Source: Diplolepis rosae (taxonomy: Eukaryota > Arthropoda > Insecta > Hymenoptera > Diplolepididae). Taken from it: a stretch of DNA of 64,000 bases. Location of the stretch: assembly GCA_030998225.1 (NCBI GenBank), contig JAPYXD010000169.1, forward strand, positions 434,001 through 498,000. Direction: 5' to 3'. Below, piece by piece: positions 56,401 to 64,000 of the stretch. Within the stretch, counting starts at the first letter, position 1. Every line of letters begins with the position of its first letter. The notes beneath the pieces were generated by a model. That model had not been told where the DNA came from. It searched no databases and worked only from the letters and a program-made list of their open reading frames with translations. Made by a program: the position numbers and the translations under genes.

Positions 56401-57795
56401 GGTTATGGTATTAAGCACTTCTTTTAATGGGGAGATGTTACACACTCCACTTACAAATATTCGAGGATATTTTTGTATTTTATGTTTTCTTGAGCTGTCT
56501 CGGTATTAGATGATGTTTTGTTTTTATCTTCCAACGGTTGAAATTTGTTTTTAGTTGGTAAAGGAGAGTCCAACCAGTAGTTTATTTTTGTTTTAATTTT
56601 TCCTTTCGTTGTTTATGTTGAAAGTACCTTGGTCTTCTGGGCTTCTAATTCTTTTGCCGGTAACCTTTAACCAATCAAACACAATAAATTCCGTGCTTAC
56701 ACCAAACTATATTTGTATATAAGAAAGGACCTCACTCCTCGACGGTCAGTACGGGACTAGTGTTACGTTTTAAACTTAGGGAAAGGTGAAAGAAGCTTAT
56801 ATTCTAGTATAAAAAGACGCTGCGACAGATTGATAGGACACACAGTTAGACATGAGTGACTGGCAGGAATAACTCTAGAAGGTACAGTATAGAGACGCAA
56901 AAGAAAAGGGAGACAAAGATTAGAGTATATGAAACAAATTTTAGATGTAGGCTATAGCGGATACTGCGAAATAAAAGACTCACTCAGAATAGGAAGGGGT
57001 GAAGAGCTGCATCAGACCAGTCTCAGGACTGCTGATTATAACAACAAGAGTAAAATTTAGATTTCGTCATTACCATTAGTTCAATTTCACCATCATTCAA
57101 GCTGCTACCTCCTTGGGTTCTGTCAGTGAAAACAGTCATTTTTAATTGTTTATCATCATCCTTTAACGAAACTTTTGTAGTTACTGGATAATAATTTCCC
57201 GCAATTGGCTCTGTAAGCTCTAAATCCCATGTTGGTCTCTTATTTCTCGTTCGTTTTAATATTTCTCGACCATTGCTGTCTGTGAAAAATTCTCCACTTG
57301 ATTTCAATTCTGTGGTGTATCTGGTTATAATTTCTTTTCCAATTTTGTCACTGGAATAATTATATTCGTTATATTAAGTAAATAAACATCAAATAGATTT
57401 ACTTTAGCACAGAAATCGGTTTTTTGATTTTAAAATTTAGAAAATAACGAAAAATGAAAGAATTATTTTATAAAAGCAAAAATATAATGCGTTTTATCAA
57501 CACGTGCTGTTAGAATAGATGTCCATCAATTTAATTTTTGTAACGTGTGGTTTGTTATGTCACAAATTACCGATACTAAGCTTAAGATTACAAAAGCATT
57601 TACTTTACAAGAAAATTAAACTCAATTCTGTATCTAAAAAAACTAATAGAGACTAATTATAAGAGCATAAATATTACTTGATGTCGATGGGACCGACAAG
57701 CCAGTTAAATTCGATTCTATCTTCTCCACTATAAACTCTGACAACCTGACTGATCCAGTCATTAATTGTTATTTGAAGTTCTTCCACCAACGGAC
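53194..57795 (-). CDS. Lysosomal alpha-mannosidase (GH38), C-terminal exons
   Basis: Five exons can be joined in frame: 57795-57678, 57350-57074, 54030-53791, 53651-53502 and 53412-53194, with AG/GT borders throughout, ending in TAA at 53194. The encoded C-terminal part reads [80 protein letters not shown] and [16 protein letters not shown], which match the C-terminal beta domains of family 38 lysosomal alpha-mannosidases. These enzymes trim mannose from N-glycans in the lysosome, and this part packs against the catalytic barrel. The catalytic and signal-peptide exons must lie beyond 64000, since none was seen up to there. No frame breaks occur. Intron 54031-57073 is about 3 kb and filled with LINE fragments; the other three introns shown are 90-330 bp. 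Confidence 0.93.
53502..53651 (-). CDS. alpha-mannosidase exon ([13 protein letters not shown]...)
   Basis: Acceptor TTGTTACAG| and donor |GTATTC, phase 0. Encodes [20 protein letters not shown] and [16 protein letters not shown]. Confidence 0.9.
53791..54030 (-). CDS. alpha-mannosidase exon ([12 protein letters not shown]...)
   Basis: Acceptor AATATTTAAG| and donor |GTAAAT, phase 0 on both sides. Encodes the conserved [20 protein letters not shown] stretch and ends WKRKYKMQ. Confidence 0.93.
54714..54816. repeat. Short inverted-repeat unit ACAAGGGGCGAAACAGAGCG
   Basis: ACAAGGGGCGAAACAGAGCG faces CGCTGTGTTTCGCCCCTTGT with 19 of 20 bases pairing and an 63-base loop that also pairs partly (GATTGCAGG/GGCTGCAATC). 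It lies in the mannosidase intron, downstream of the Jockey fragment. Confidence 0.7.
54871..54930. repeat. 60-base palindrome with a 20-base perfect core
   Basis: The core TTTCAACCCTAGGGTTGAAA (54891-54910) is flanked by GAGCGGGTTGAAAC and GTTTCAACCCGCTC, so the whole forms a nearly complete hairpin or cruciform. The TTCAACCC word occurs four times. Confidence 0.85.
55100..55900 (-). pseudogene. Jockey-type LINE ORF2 fragment (endonuclease end to RT start)
   Basis: The minus strand encodes, in order with breaks: [20 protein letters not shown] and [13 protein letters not shown] (end of the endonuclease/linker), [39 protein letters not shown], and [12 protein letters not shown] followed by a stop and [17 protein letters not shown] (start of the RT). 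These are typical Jockey-clade positions. Most of the endonuclease and the RT catalytic part are missing. It interrupts the plus-strand LINE fragment. Confidence 0.8.
56029..56640 (-). pseudogene. Jockey-type LINE ORF1 fragment
   Basis: Reads [20 protein letters not shown] and, after a stop, [40 protein letters not shown] and [14 protein letters not shown], the RNA-binding region of Jockey ORF1 proteins just before their zinc knuckles. The knuckles and most of the endonuclease are deleted between here and 55900. The 5' end of the element is near 56640. Confidence 0.75.
57074..57350 (-). CDS. alpha-mannosidase exon ([11 protein letters not shown]...)
   Basis: Acceptor ATTATTCCAG| and donor |GTAATG. 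Encodes [20 protein letters not shown], the [16 protein letters not shown] segment and [10 protein letters not shown]. Followed by the 3-kb LINE-filled intron. Confidence 0.93.
57678..57795 (-). CDS. alpha-mannosidase exon (GPLVEELQ...)
   Basis: Acceptor TTTTAAATAG| and donor |GTAATA. It enters with one base of a split codon and leaves with AA of an Asn codon completed by the next exon. Encodes [18 protein letters not shown] and [14 protein letters not shown]. Confidence 0.9.
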
Positions 57796-58667
57796 CTATT
57801 TAAAATGATATGGTTTAATTTAATTCACAAAATTTAATTAAAATAGAATTTAGTTTTTCTTTCAATCTAAATCTGATATCTCTATATTCATAAACAATCC
57901 TCCTAATATTTAAAAATAAATTATTGAAGTGAAACTTTTTTACACGTGCTGCCTGGAGAAAAGGACGACGCACAGTGTATAGAATGAGAAAATTGGGGTT
58001 CAAAATGATTCAGAGCGTACAATTTTCCTACGAATTAACTTTTTTTTTTTAAATTAAAGCTAATTAAATGTTGAAGAAGTCTGTCGAGGCCGGTTTTGCA
58101 GAAAAGACGCGGTTATTTTGTTATTTAAGTTGCAAATTGCAAAAAAATCATAAACTTCCATATTTGTGCTACCTGTTCCATGATATTCGTCGATATTACC
58201 TGAAGAATGTATGGAATTGATAGATTTACAATCACAGAGAAACTTCCGATATTTTAGGTGAAGTTCGTGCAATCTGTTCAATTGTGTGACATTGCAAATT
58301 TTTGCAACTCACAATTATGAACAAAATATACGATTTGTAATATTCGATTTCGGAATGTTTAATTTTCTATGATTTATCGAACTAAAGAGTTCCTCAAGGG
58401 ATGCACGGTATTCCGGGACTAAGGGCTATTTTTGTTGTTTGTATTTTAAGTATTTACTGCCATATTTGTTTTTTGTTATATTACTTATGTAAAACCGCCG
58501 AAAGCAACGCGGGACGTCGAAGGAATTCAGGACCGGAAGGACGTACTCAGGACTTTCGCTGTTGTCTAGCCCGAAAAGACAACAATTTCGCTGCATATTG
58601 CCGAACCTGCCACCTTCAAGTTTCGCCGCCTATTTTCGACCAATCATTACCTTCGACAACCCACACG
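57796..58667. other. Intron of the mannosidase gene, no recognisable content
   Basis: No further exon fits. The minus frame at 58060-58281 lacks splice sites in phase and family resemblance. Confidence 0.5.
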
Positions 58668-59209
58668 GAGAGAAGAGAACGCAGCTGTCATGTGCGCAGG
58701 ACAAAGCAGAGCTGTGTTCTTACAAAAATGTACGATTGGACACAGCTCAGCTATGATCTCGCATAGCCAGAATGTGTGAGCGCACATCTCTGCTTCGCGC
58801 TGGGCACACGTCGTTCGGACGAAGCGGAGCTGTGTGCGAACAGATGAAGGCTTCGTCTAAACACAGCTCCACTGTTCCCTCGCACTCCTCTGCTTCGTGC
58901 TAAACACATCGTGCGTGTGAGCCACGTTTGTGTATATGTAATGCATTGATCGGCATTTACCTGCATAAAAGTTTGATATTTATCGAACCAATTTTCATAA
59001 TTTGAGAATTATTCAACTCTGATATCATAATTGATTTATAATTTCAATGTTAAAATGAAAATATGTAATAAAGAGCAACAAAGATTTAGTTGCGTTTGAC
59101 ACGACAGAGATACATTTCTATATGAAATACAGGCAACATATAAAAGTATGAAATCAAAAATGTTGTATGTGATGGTTTTTATTAAAATCTGAGTATTTTT
59201 AATTAAAAC

Positions 59210-60015
59210 TTGATTGCCCAAAAATGTTCCGTTCTGTAATGAAAAAAATTTTGAGCTATACGTTCCTCTGCCGCAGCAAATTATTATATTGACCTAATTA
59301 TTTTTCGATTGGAAGCAAAGAAAAAATTTAACTTCGGCCTATAACGTAGAGATCTTTTTATTTAAAATCGACTATAAAAAATTATGCGATTCTAATAAAT
59401 CATGAATCATTTTATCAGAGAAAAGATTTCCCACAACTTCACCGTTTCTCATTTTTAAATATAAATTCTTTAATGGCTGAAAACATTAAAAAAAAATTTC
59501 CAAAACAAAATTTTTATAAACAAATTGCTGAATTTGATAATAACTTATTCATTTTCGAAAATTGGAAATGCTTATGTTGTAGGGAATCTTTTTCTCGAAA
59601 AAGTGATTTGTAATTTATTAAAATCGCATAATTTTTTTAAATTTGGCGAAAAGCGATAAGAAAAAAAATTGGGTAAAAAATAAAATTGATTAATAAAATT
59701 ATTTTTCTGTATTTCCCATTTTTTTCATAGAAATTAATCTTTTCTTTCCCAAAATAGCCTTTCAATAATAATATTGCTATTCTTGAAAGCAAAATTATCT
59801 ATTTTTGCCTGAGGTCTAATTTTCGTGGGTGGTAACACCTTAAAACTTGATTATCCAAAAATGTTCCGTTCTGTAATGAAAAAAATTTTGCGGTTATATG
59901 TTCCTCTGCGGCAACCAATTATTATATTGACCTAATTATTTTTGGATTCGAAGCAAAGAACAAATTTAACTTCGGCCTATAACGTACAGATCTTTTTATT
60001 TAAAATCGACTATAA
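59210..60015 (+). repeat. Direct repeat of about 170 bp inside the foldback element
   Basis: 59210-59385 and 59847-60015 share AAAAATGTTCCGTTCTGTAA, TTATATTGACCTAATTATTT and AACTTCGGCCTATAACGTA with few differences. Confidence 0.85.
59549..59775 (+). repeat. 225-bp repeat, unit 1 (unit 2 at 62616-62841)
   Basis: ATTTTCGAAAATTGGAAAT, TTGGCGAAAAGCGATAAG and AATAAAATTATTTTTCTGTA recur in the same order and orientation at 62616-62841, inside the hAT-like element, at high identity. Confidence 0.85.
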
Positions 60016-60683
60016 ATACGTAGAAACAAAAACTTTTATCAGTGGTTTACTATTGACGTATTAGTTGCAGAAATTTTGTATTTTGAATGATCGTTATACG
60101 CACCTTTAAATTCCGCGTCATTTGCATCCACGTCAATGAGACACGGCAATTTTTTGACCTTATAAATAATCAAAGTATAATCAATGTATTGCATATACAC
60201 AAACGTGGCGCACAAGCACGATGTCTTTAGCACGAAGCAGAGGAGTGCGAGGGCACAGTGGAGCTGTGTTTAGACGAAGCCTTCATTTGTTCGCACACAG
60301 CTCTGCTTCGTCCGAACGGCGTGTGCCCAGCGCGAAGCAGAGATGTGCGCTCACACATTCTGGCTATGCGAGGACATAGCTGAGCTGTGTCCAATCGTAC
60401 ATTTTCGTAAGAACACAGCTCTGCTTTGTCCCGCGCACATGACAGCCAGGGGGTGGACGGTTGTAATGGAAGACGTGACGCCTTATACTACTGGTTCTGA
60501 TCGAGTATCCGCAAGATGGCGCAGTATTCCGCCTTCCCCTTACCTCAGTCCTGGCCGCCGGTCAACACTCTCTCTCTACTGTCACGTGCATATAACCTCT
60601 TCCAGGATTGTTTGTAGACACGTGTAGACCCTATCCAGCCCCCTGCATCTTAGCCAGAATGCACGTAATCCGCGAAACGAAAA

Positions 60684-62474
60684 TGTCACAAGAATTGACC
60701 GTGGCCGCTAGGGGCGCTGATTGTTCATGAGGCCTGAATTCATTTTAATGCATGGGAAAAATGCATAAGAATTAAATTTTTGGGGATAAAAACTACTTGA
60801 TCATATTTTTTTTTACAACACATTAAACTAGAAAGTTTTAAATATTATTTAAAGCAATTTTTACTGATATAAAGGGTAATATGCATGGAATTTGGGCGAA
60901 AATTATCTTTATAATTCTGGCTGGAAATTGAAATCAAAGTTCTGTTATCTTCGTTTTAACATTAATATTTACATTATGATTATTAAATAAAAATACAATA
61001 TTTATTTATATTATCAATATTATTGATATTATATCAGTCTTACATATTATAATAGAAAAATTGGCTATTGAAATTCCATCAAATTGAATTATAATACGGG
61101 TATTAATTATATCATCTTGATTTTGTTAGAAAAATTAGATTTTATCATAGGACATTTTGTATTTTATATTTTAAAACTTCTCAGTAATTGAAAAAATTAC
61201 ATTTTTATGAACAAAACTTTCACATAAGGAATGAACGTACATTTGAAAAAGTAACAAATATAAAGAATTTATAAAATTCCTTTATAAGTATTTGAAAACA
61301 CTAAGAACAAAGATGTTTGTAATGAATAATAATCAACATAATATACTATATTTCATAATAATATAATGGATATTTAGATCTCACATGCACATAATTTATT
61401 ATGTGTATTTTATCTATAATTAGGGATGGGCGATCTCGATTCGATTCTACGGAGATCGATCTTTTTTACTCGATTAATCGCTTGGATTGATTTTTTTTTC
61501 GGTCTTTACGAACGATTCTCCTTTCTTTTTTTCCTGTTTCCTATTTCTATGAACTGTTCCTATGAACTGTTTTTTAGTTTAAAAGTGAGATCAAAGGGTC
61601 GACCACGAGAATATCCTTCATGTGATATACAAAGTATATTAATATTATAAACGTTATAATAATACTTCATATTTATGCCAGACATTTTATCATAAATAAT
61701 ACTTTAAGTGATATGCAAAGTTCAAAGTATATTAATATTATAAACTTTATAGTAATAATTCATATTTATGTTAGAAACTTTATCACTAATAATACGCATT
61801 GCTTTAGAAATTGTGCAATTTAAAAAAATAAAAAACGTTCCTGATTCGCAAATATAGTGTGTTTTTTAAGCCTAATTTCCTTTTTTATTGATATAAACAC
61901 TTTTTTATTCTGATAATTTAAATTCACAAAATATGCAAGTAACAATTATATCTCCAATTGTTATGAAACATTTCAAAAAAAGGTTATTTTACAGAAATTT
62001 ATCATTTTCAGAAAAAGGTATCGATTTTTGAAGATCGATTCAAAAGTCGATCTTTTTAACCGATTAATCGATTCTTTTTTTTGAAGATCGCCCATCCCTA
62101 TCTATAATACCTTAAGTTCAGTCAGTCAGCTTTGTTGATTTTTTTATTCAAAGCGTTTTAAATTTGGTATAGATTAAATTTTAATAAGTTAAAGGCGCTC
62201 ATGATAAATAAACCACAAAACAATGCACTTTTTCAGAGCATTACGTGTAGCCTGTTTTGCAACCTACAGCAACAAATTTCCGCTTTTTCACATAAATTTT
62301 TATATCACCGACTGTTAAAACTATTCCAATTTACCAAAAAGCACACAAAAGCACTGCAGACACCAATTTTTTACAAAAAAACGTTAAATTTCAATATTCT
62401 ATAATGCTAATCTGTATAAGGTCGGCCTCATGAACAGCCAGCGCCACGGTGGCCAACGGTCAACATCTGTGACA
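60684..62474. mobile_element. Inverted-repeat element inside the hAT-like element
   Basis: 60684-60737 (TTGACCGTGGCCGCTAGG, GCTGATTGTTCATGAGGCC) is an inverted copy of 62420-62474 (GGCCTCATGAACAGCCAGCG and on). Between them is AT-rich DNA with no recognised gene, and the hAT MITE below. Confidence 0.65.
61421..62100. mobile_element. hAT MITE, 680 bp, 8-bp TSD TCTATAAT
   Basis: TAGGGATGGGCGATCT at the left faces AGATCGCCCATCCCTA at the right, and TCTATAAT stands on both sides (61413-61420, 62101-62108). The inner arms share CGATTAATCG words. The 74-residue frame at its start is the terminal repeat read through and is not coding. Confidence 0.92.
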
Positions 62475-62615
62475 TTTTTAACTCCAGAGATTCCGGGGGC
62501 TGACCCTATCAGTTTATTTTAGTTAATTTTCTAGTGAGATACGGTGTTCCAAATGTGCAATAGTTTTTTGGAAATGAAACCAAGGCCAGTTCCCGCGGAT
62601 AAGCAACGATGTTGT

Positions 62616-62841
62616 GTCATTTTCGAAAATTGGAAATAATTAAGCTGTAGGGAATCTTTTTCTCGACAAAGGGATTTGTAATTTATTAAAATCGCATAAT
62701 TTTTTAAAATTTGGCGAAAAGCGATAAGCAAAAAAATTGGGTAAAAAATAAAATTGATTAATAAAATTATTTTTCTGTATTTCCAATTTTTTTCATAGAA
62801 ATTAATCTTTTGTCTTCCAAAATAGCCCTTCAATAATAACA
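62616..62841 (+). repeat. 225-bp repeat, unit 2
   Basis: Direct copy of 59549-59775, with small changes such as GTAGGGAATCTTTTTCTCG being kept and AGTGATTTG becoming GGGATTTG. Confidence 0.85.
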
Positions 62842-63117
62842 TTGCAATACAATTTTATGATTCAAGCTTAATAATTTCTCAACGTTTGAAACAATTCTTC
62901 TATATCTTTGATTGCAGTCAATTCACTTAATATAGAGGATTTTTTTGAATCTCATCTAAAAATATGTAAAAAACTTTTCTATGTGCCCTACGAGGCATTA
63001 TTGTGTTTGATGTTCCCTTATTGCATCTGGGCCCTCATTTTCAGATAGTAATATATTATAATATAATATTTTAAAGAATTTGAAAATCTTTCTGTGGAAA
63101 AAATGATGCTTTCGACT

Positions 63118-63190
63118 GCGCTGGGATTCGAGCCCAGGTCTTTCGATTGCCGGTCGACTGCTCTAACCACTGAGCTACACAGGCGTCCGA
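63118..63190 (-). repeat. tRNA-like segment of the SINE (minus copy)
   Basis: Inverted copy of the plus segment, with B-box-like GGGCTCGAATCC on the minus strand, closer to the consensus than the plus copy. Confidence 0.8.
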
Positions 63191-63305
63191 CATCTCTTTC
63201 TCCACAGGAAGATCTCCTTATATCGCCTAGTGGCTCAGCCTAGCGGCTGTAAATGATTTCAAATTAATTAGTTGAATTTGAAATTTTTGTCACTGCCTAC
63301 ATTTC

Positions 63306-63384
63306 GGACGCCTGTGTAGCTCAGTGGTTAGAGCAGTCGACCGGCAATCGAAAGACCTGGACTCGAATCCCAGCGCAGTCGAAA
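63306..63384 (+). repeat. tRNA-like segment of the SINE (plus copy)
   Basis: A-box-like TAGCTCAGTGG and B-box-like GGACTCGAATCC stand 32 bases apart. The anticodon-arm region GTCGACCGGCAATCGAA would read GGC (Ala-like) but with C in place of the usual T33, and no acceptor stem of seven pairs can be drawn, so it is a tRNA relic rather than a tRNA gene. Confidence 0.8.
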
Positions 63385-64000
63385 GCGTCATTTTTTCCAC
63401 AGAAAGATTTTCAAATTCTTTAAAATATTAAATTTATTTGCATTATTTGCGACATAAGAGTTTGAAATTGTCTACGAGGACACCTGTCGACAACGTATCC
63501 TATCTGACACGCGACTAGTGATCCTCCGATAATGTAGGCAGTGACAAAAATTTCAAACTCAACTAATTAATTATAATATAATATTTATTATATAAATAAA
63601 AAAAAATAAAGTTACTTAATATATTATTTCTTGGACTCAAGTTTATTCGTAAAAACCTTCTTTTATTAAGAGATAAAAAAAAGGATATTCAAATGCATAA
63701 ATAATTATTTCAATACTTATTTATGTATTTTAATATACTTTTCTTTCGATTTCATTATTTTATGTAAATTTTAATTCCATTATCTGAATATTATCTGCTG
63801 TTATCTGATTGGTCATCTATTATCTATAACTATCTTATCTTAGGGTTCCGAGTATACGCTAGATGGGGCGTATGTTCTGCCACTTCTAAAGCATTGACCG
63901 TCCACCCCCTGATGACAGCTGCGTTCTCTTCTCTCCGTGCATGAACTGGGCAACCTACGAAGATGCCCCCAGGACCTGGGTTGCGTTTTCTGCCGCGAGG

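Larger units (their letters stand above)
54275..57030 (+). pseudogene. LINE reverse-transcriptase 3' fragment, split by another insertion
   Basis: 54295-54635 encodes [34 protein letters not shown] and a CEAWT / LLKISWV region with frame breaks. 56795-57020 continues with [33 protein letters not shown] and [14 protein letters not shown]. Together they are the C-terminal end of an insect non-LTR element polymerase after the RT core. The 2.15 kb between them (54636-56794) is a later insertion. It lies antisense to the mannosidase gene, inside its intron. The clade was not determined. Confidence 0.75.
63072..63570. mobile_element. Inverted dimer of a tRNA-derived repeat (SINE-like), 16-bp flanking repeat
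   Basis: Two tRNA-like segments in opposite orientation (63118-63190 minus, 63306-63384 plus) lie in matched arms of about 120 bases (63072-63190 / 63305-63428). A second inverted pair, about 45 bases with ATTTTTGTCACTGCCTACAT, lies at 63262-63307 / 63528-63572. The whole is flanked by TTATAATATAATATTT at 63056-63071 and 63571-63586. A 16-base duplication is the size left by LINE-driven insertion of SINEs, though this one is AT-only. No coding capacity. Confidence 0.7.
60447..63911. mobile_element. Non-autonomous hAT-like element, 8-bp TSD ATGACAGC
   Basis: It starts CAGGGGGTGGACGGT and ends ACCGTCCACCCCCTG, a perfect 15-base inverted repeat. ATGACAGC flanks both ends (60439-60446, 63912-63919). 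The other arm of the surrounding foldback element (58690-58700) shows the uninterrupted site. Eight-base duplications and CAGGGG-type ends are usual for hAT elements. No transposase frame is present in its 3465 bp; it is filled by other repeats. Confidence 0.85.
58668..63939. mobile_element. Foldback element with about 280-bp arms, right arm interrupted by a hAT-like element
   Basis: The left arm 58668-58955 (ACGGAGAGAAGAGAACGCAG, then GACAAAGCAGAGCTGTGTTC and CTTCGTCTAAACACAGCTCC) is the inverted copy of 60168-60446 plus 63920-63939. The arms are GC-rich and internally repetitive (AGCTGTGT / ACACAGCT words with CTGCTTCG). The original interior is 58956-60167. No coding capacity. No clear target duplication was found. 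Confidence 0.8.

Noticed and set aside
58060..58281. Additional upstream exon of alpha-mannosidase
   Set aside because: No family resemblance and no splice sites in the right phase; upstream exons probably lie beyond the window.
61426..61650. 74-codon frame at the start of the hAT MITE
   Set aside because: It is read-through of the terminal inverted repeat, mostly Phe and Ser from T-runs.
63306..63378. Functional tRNA-Ala gene
   Set aside because: No acceptor stem pairs, C instead of T33, and an inverted duplicate within repeat arms; it is a SINE head.

Overview
This is a eukaryotic window, almost certainly from an insect and perhaps a hymenopteran (my inference). The signs are AT-rich DNA, spliced genes with short introns, and a dense, nested load of insect-type transposable elements: an R1-clade LINE, a Jockey LINE, Gypsy LTR elements, mariner, a Tc1-like element, hAT, CACTA-like and Mutator-like transposons, and many foldback MITEs. 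No bacterial gene organisation is present. The only confident host gene is the 3' half of a lysosomal-type alpha-mannosidase on the minus strand (exons at 53194-57795), whose long intron holds one LINE broken by another.

Layout. 1-17.4 kb: 5' part of an R1-like LINE (minus) abutting a hAT-type zinc-finger fragment; then MITEs, a 37-bp tandem-repeat transposon (copy A, 6.9-8.07 kb), a CACTA-type transposase pseudogene with recognisable exons but no catalytic core (8.8-10.5 kb), a cluster of foldback elements (10.6-15 kb) and a broken Mutator-like transposase (16.1-17.4 kb). 18.2-19.9 kb: a solo LTR (target duplication CTCT). 21473-30994: an LTR retrotransposon with 2.2-2.3 kb LTRs (TSD GCCA). 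It has lost gag, protease and most of RT, but carries an integrase remnant and, where env usually sits, a GC-rich block encoding a Tudor-type domain. 33337-43331: a structurally complete Gypsy element on the minus strand (TSD GTAT) with nearly identical LTRs, intact gag and pol, and a spliced third ORF.

43.3-45 kb: inverted copy B of the 37-bp-repeat transposon, split by a mariner. 46.0-47.6 kb: a Tc1-like element with TIRs of about 290 bp. 47.65-52.3 kb: a TIR element holding a 2.3 kb solo LTR (TSD GAAG) and a second mariner copy; its own opposite TIR preserves the empty site of the LTR. 53-57.8 kb: alpha-mannosidase. 58.7-63.9 kb: a foldback element whose right arm is interrupted by a 3.46 kb hAT-like element (8-bp TSD ATGACAGC, empty site preserved in the left arm). 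That element contains an inverted-repeat element, a 680-bp hAT MITE and an inverted dimer of a tRNA-derived repeat flanked by a 16-bp direct repeat.

Most coding sequence here is transposon-derived. The elements that look able to have moved recently are the Gypsy element at 33.3-43.3 kb and, from its LTR similarity, the Tudor-bearing element. The most unusual content is the Tudor-domain block inside an LTR element and the spliced, unrecognised ORF3 of the intact Gypsy. Boundaries were found by eye through TIR, LTR and TSD comparison, so percent identities are estimates.
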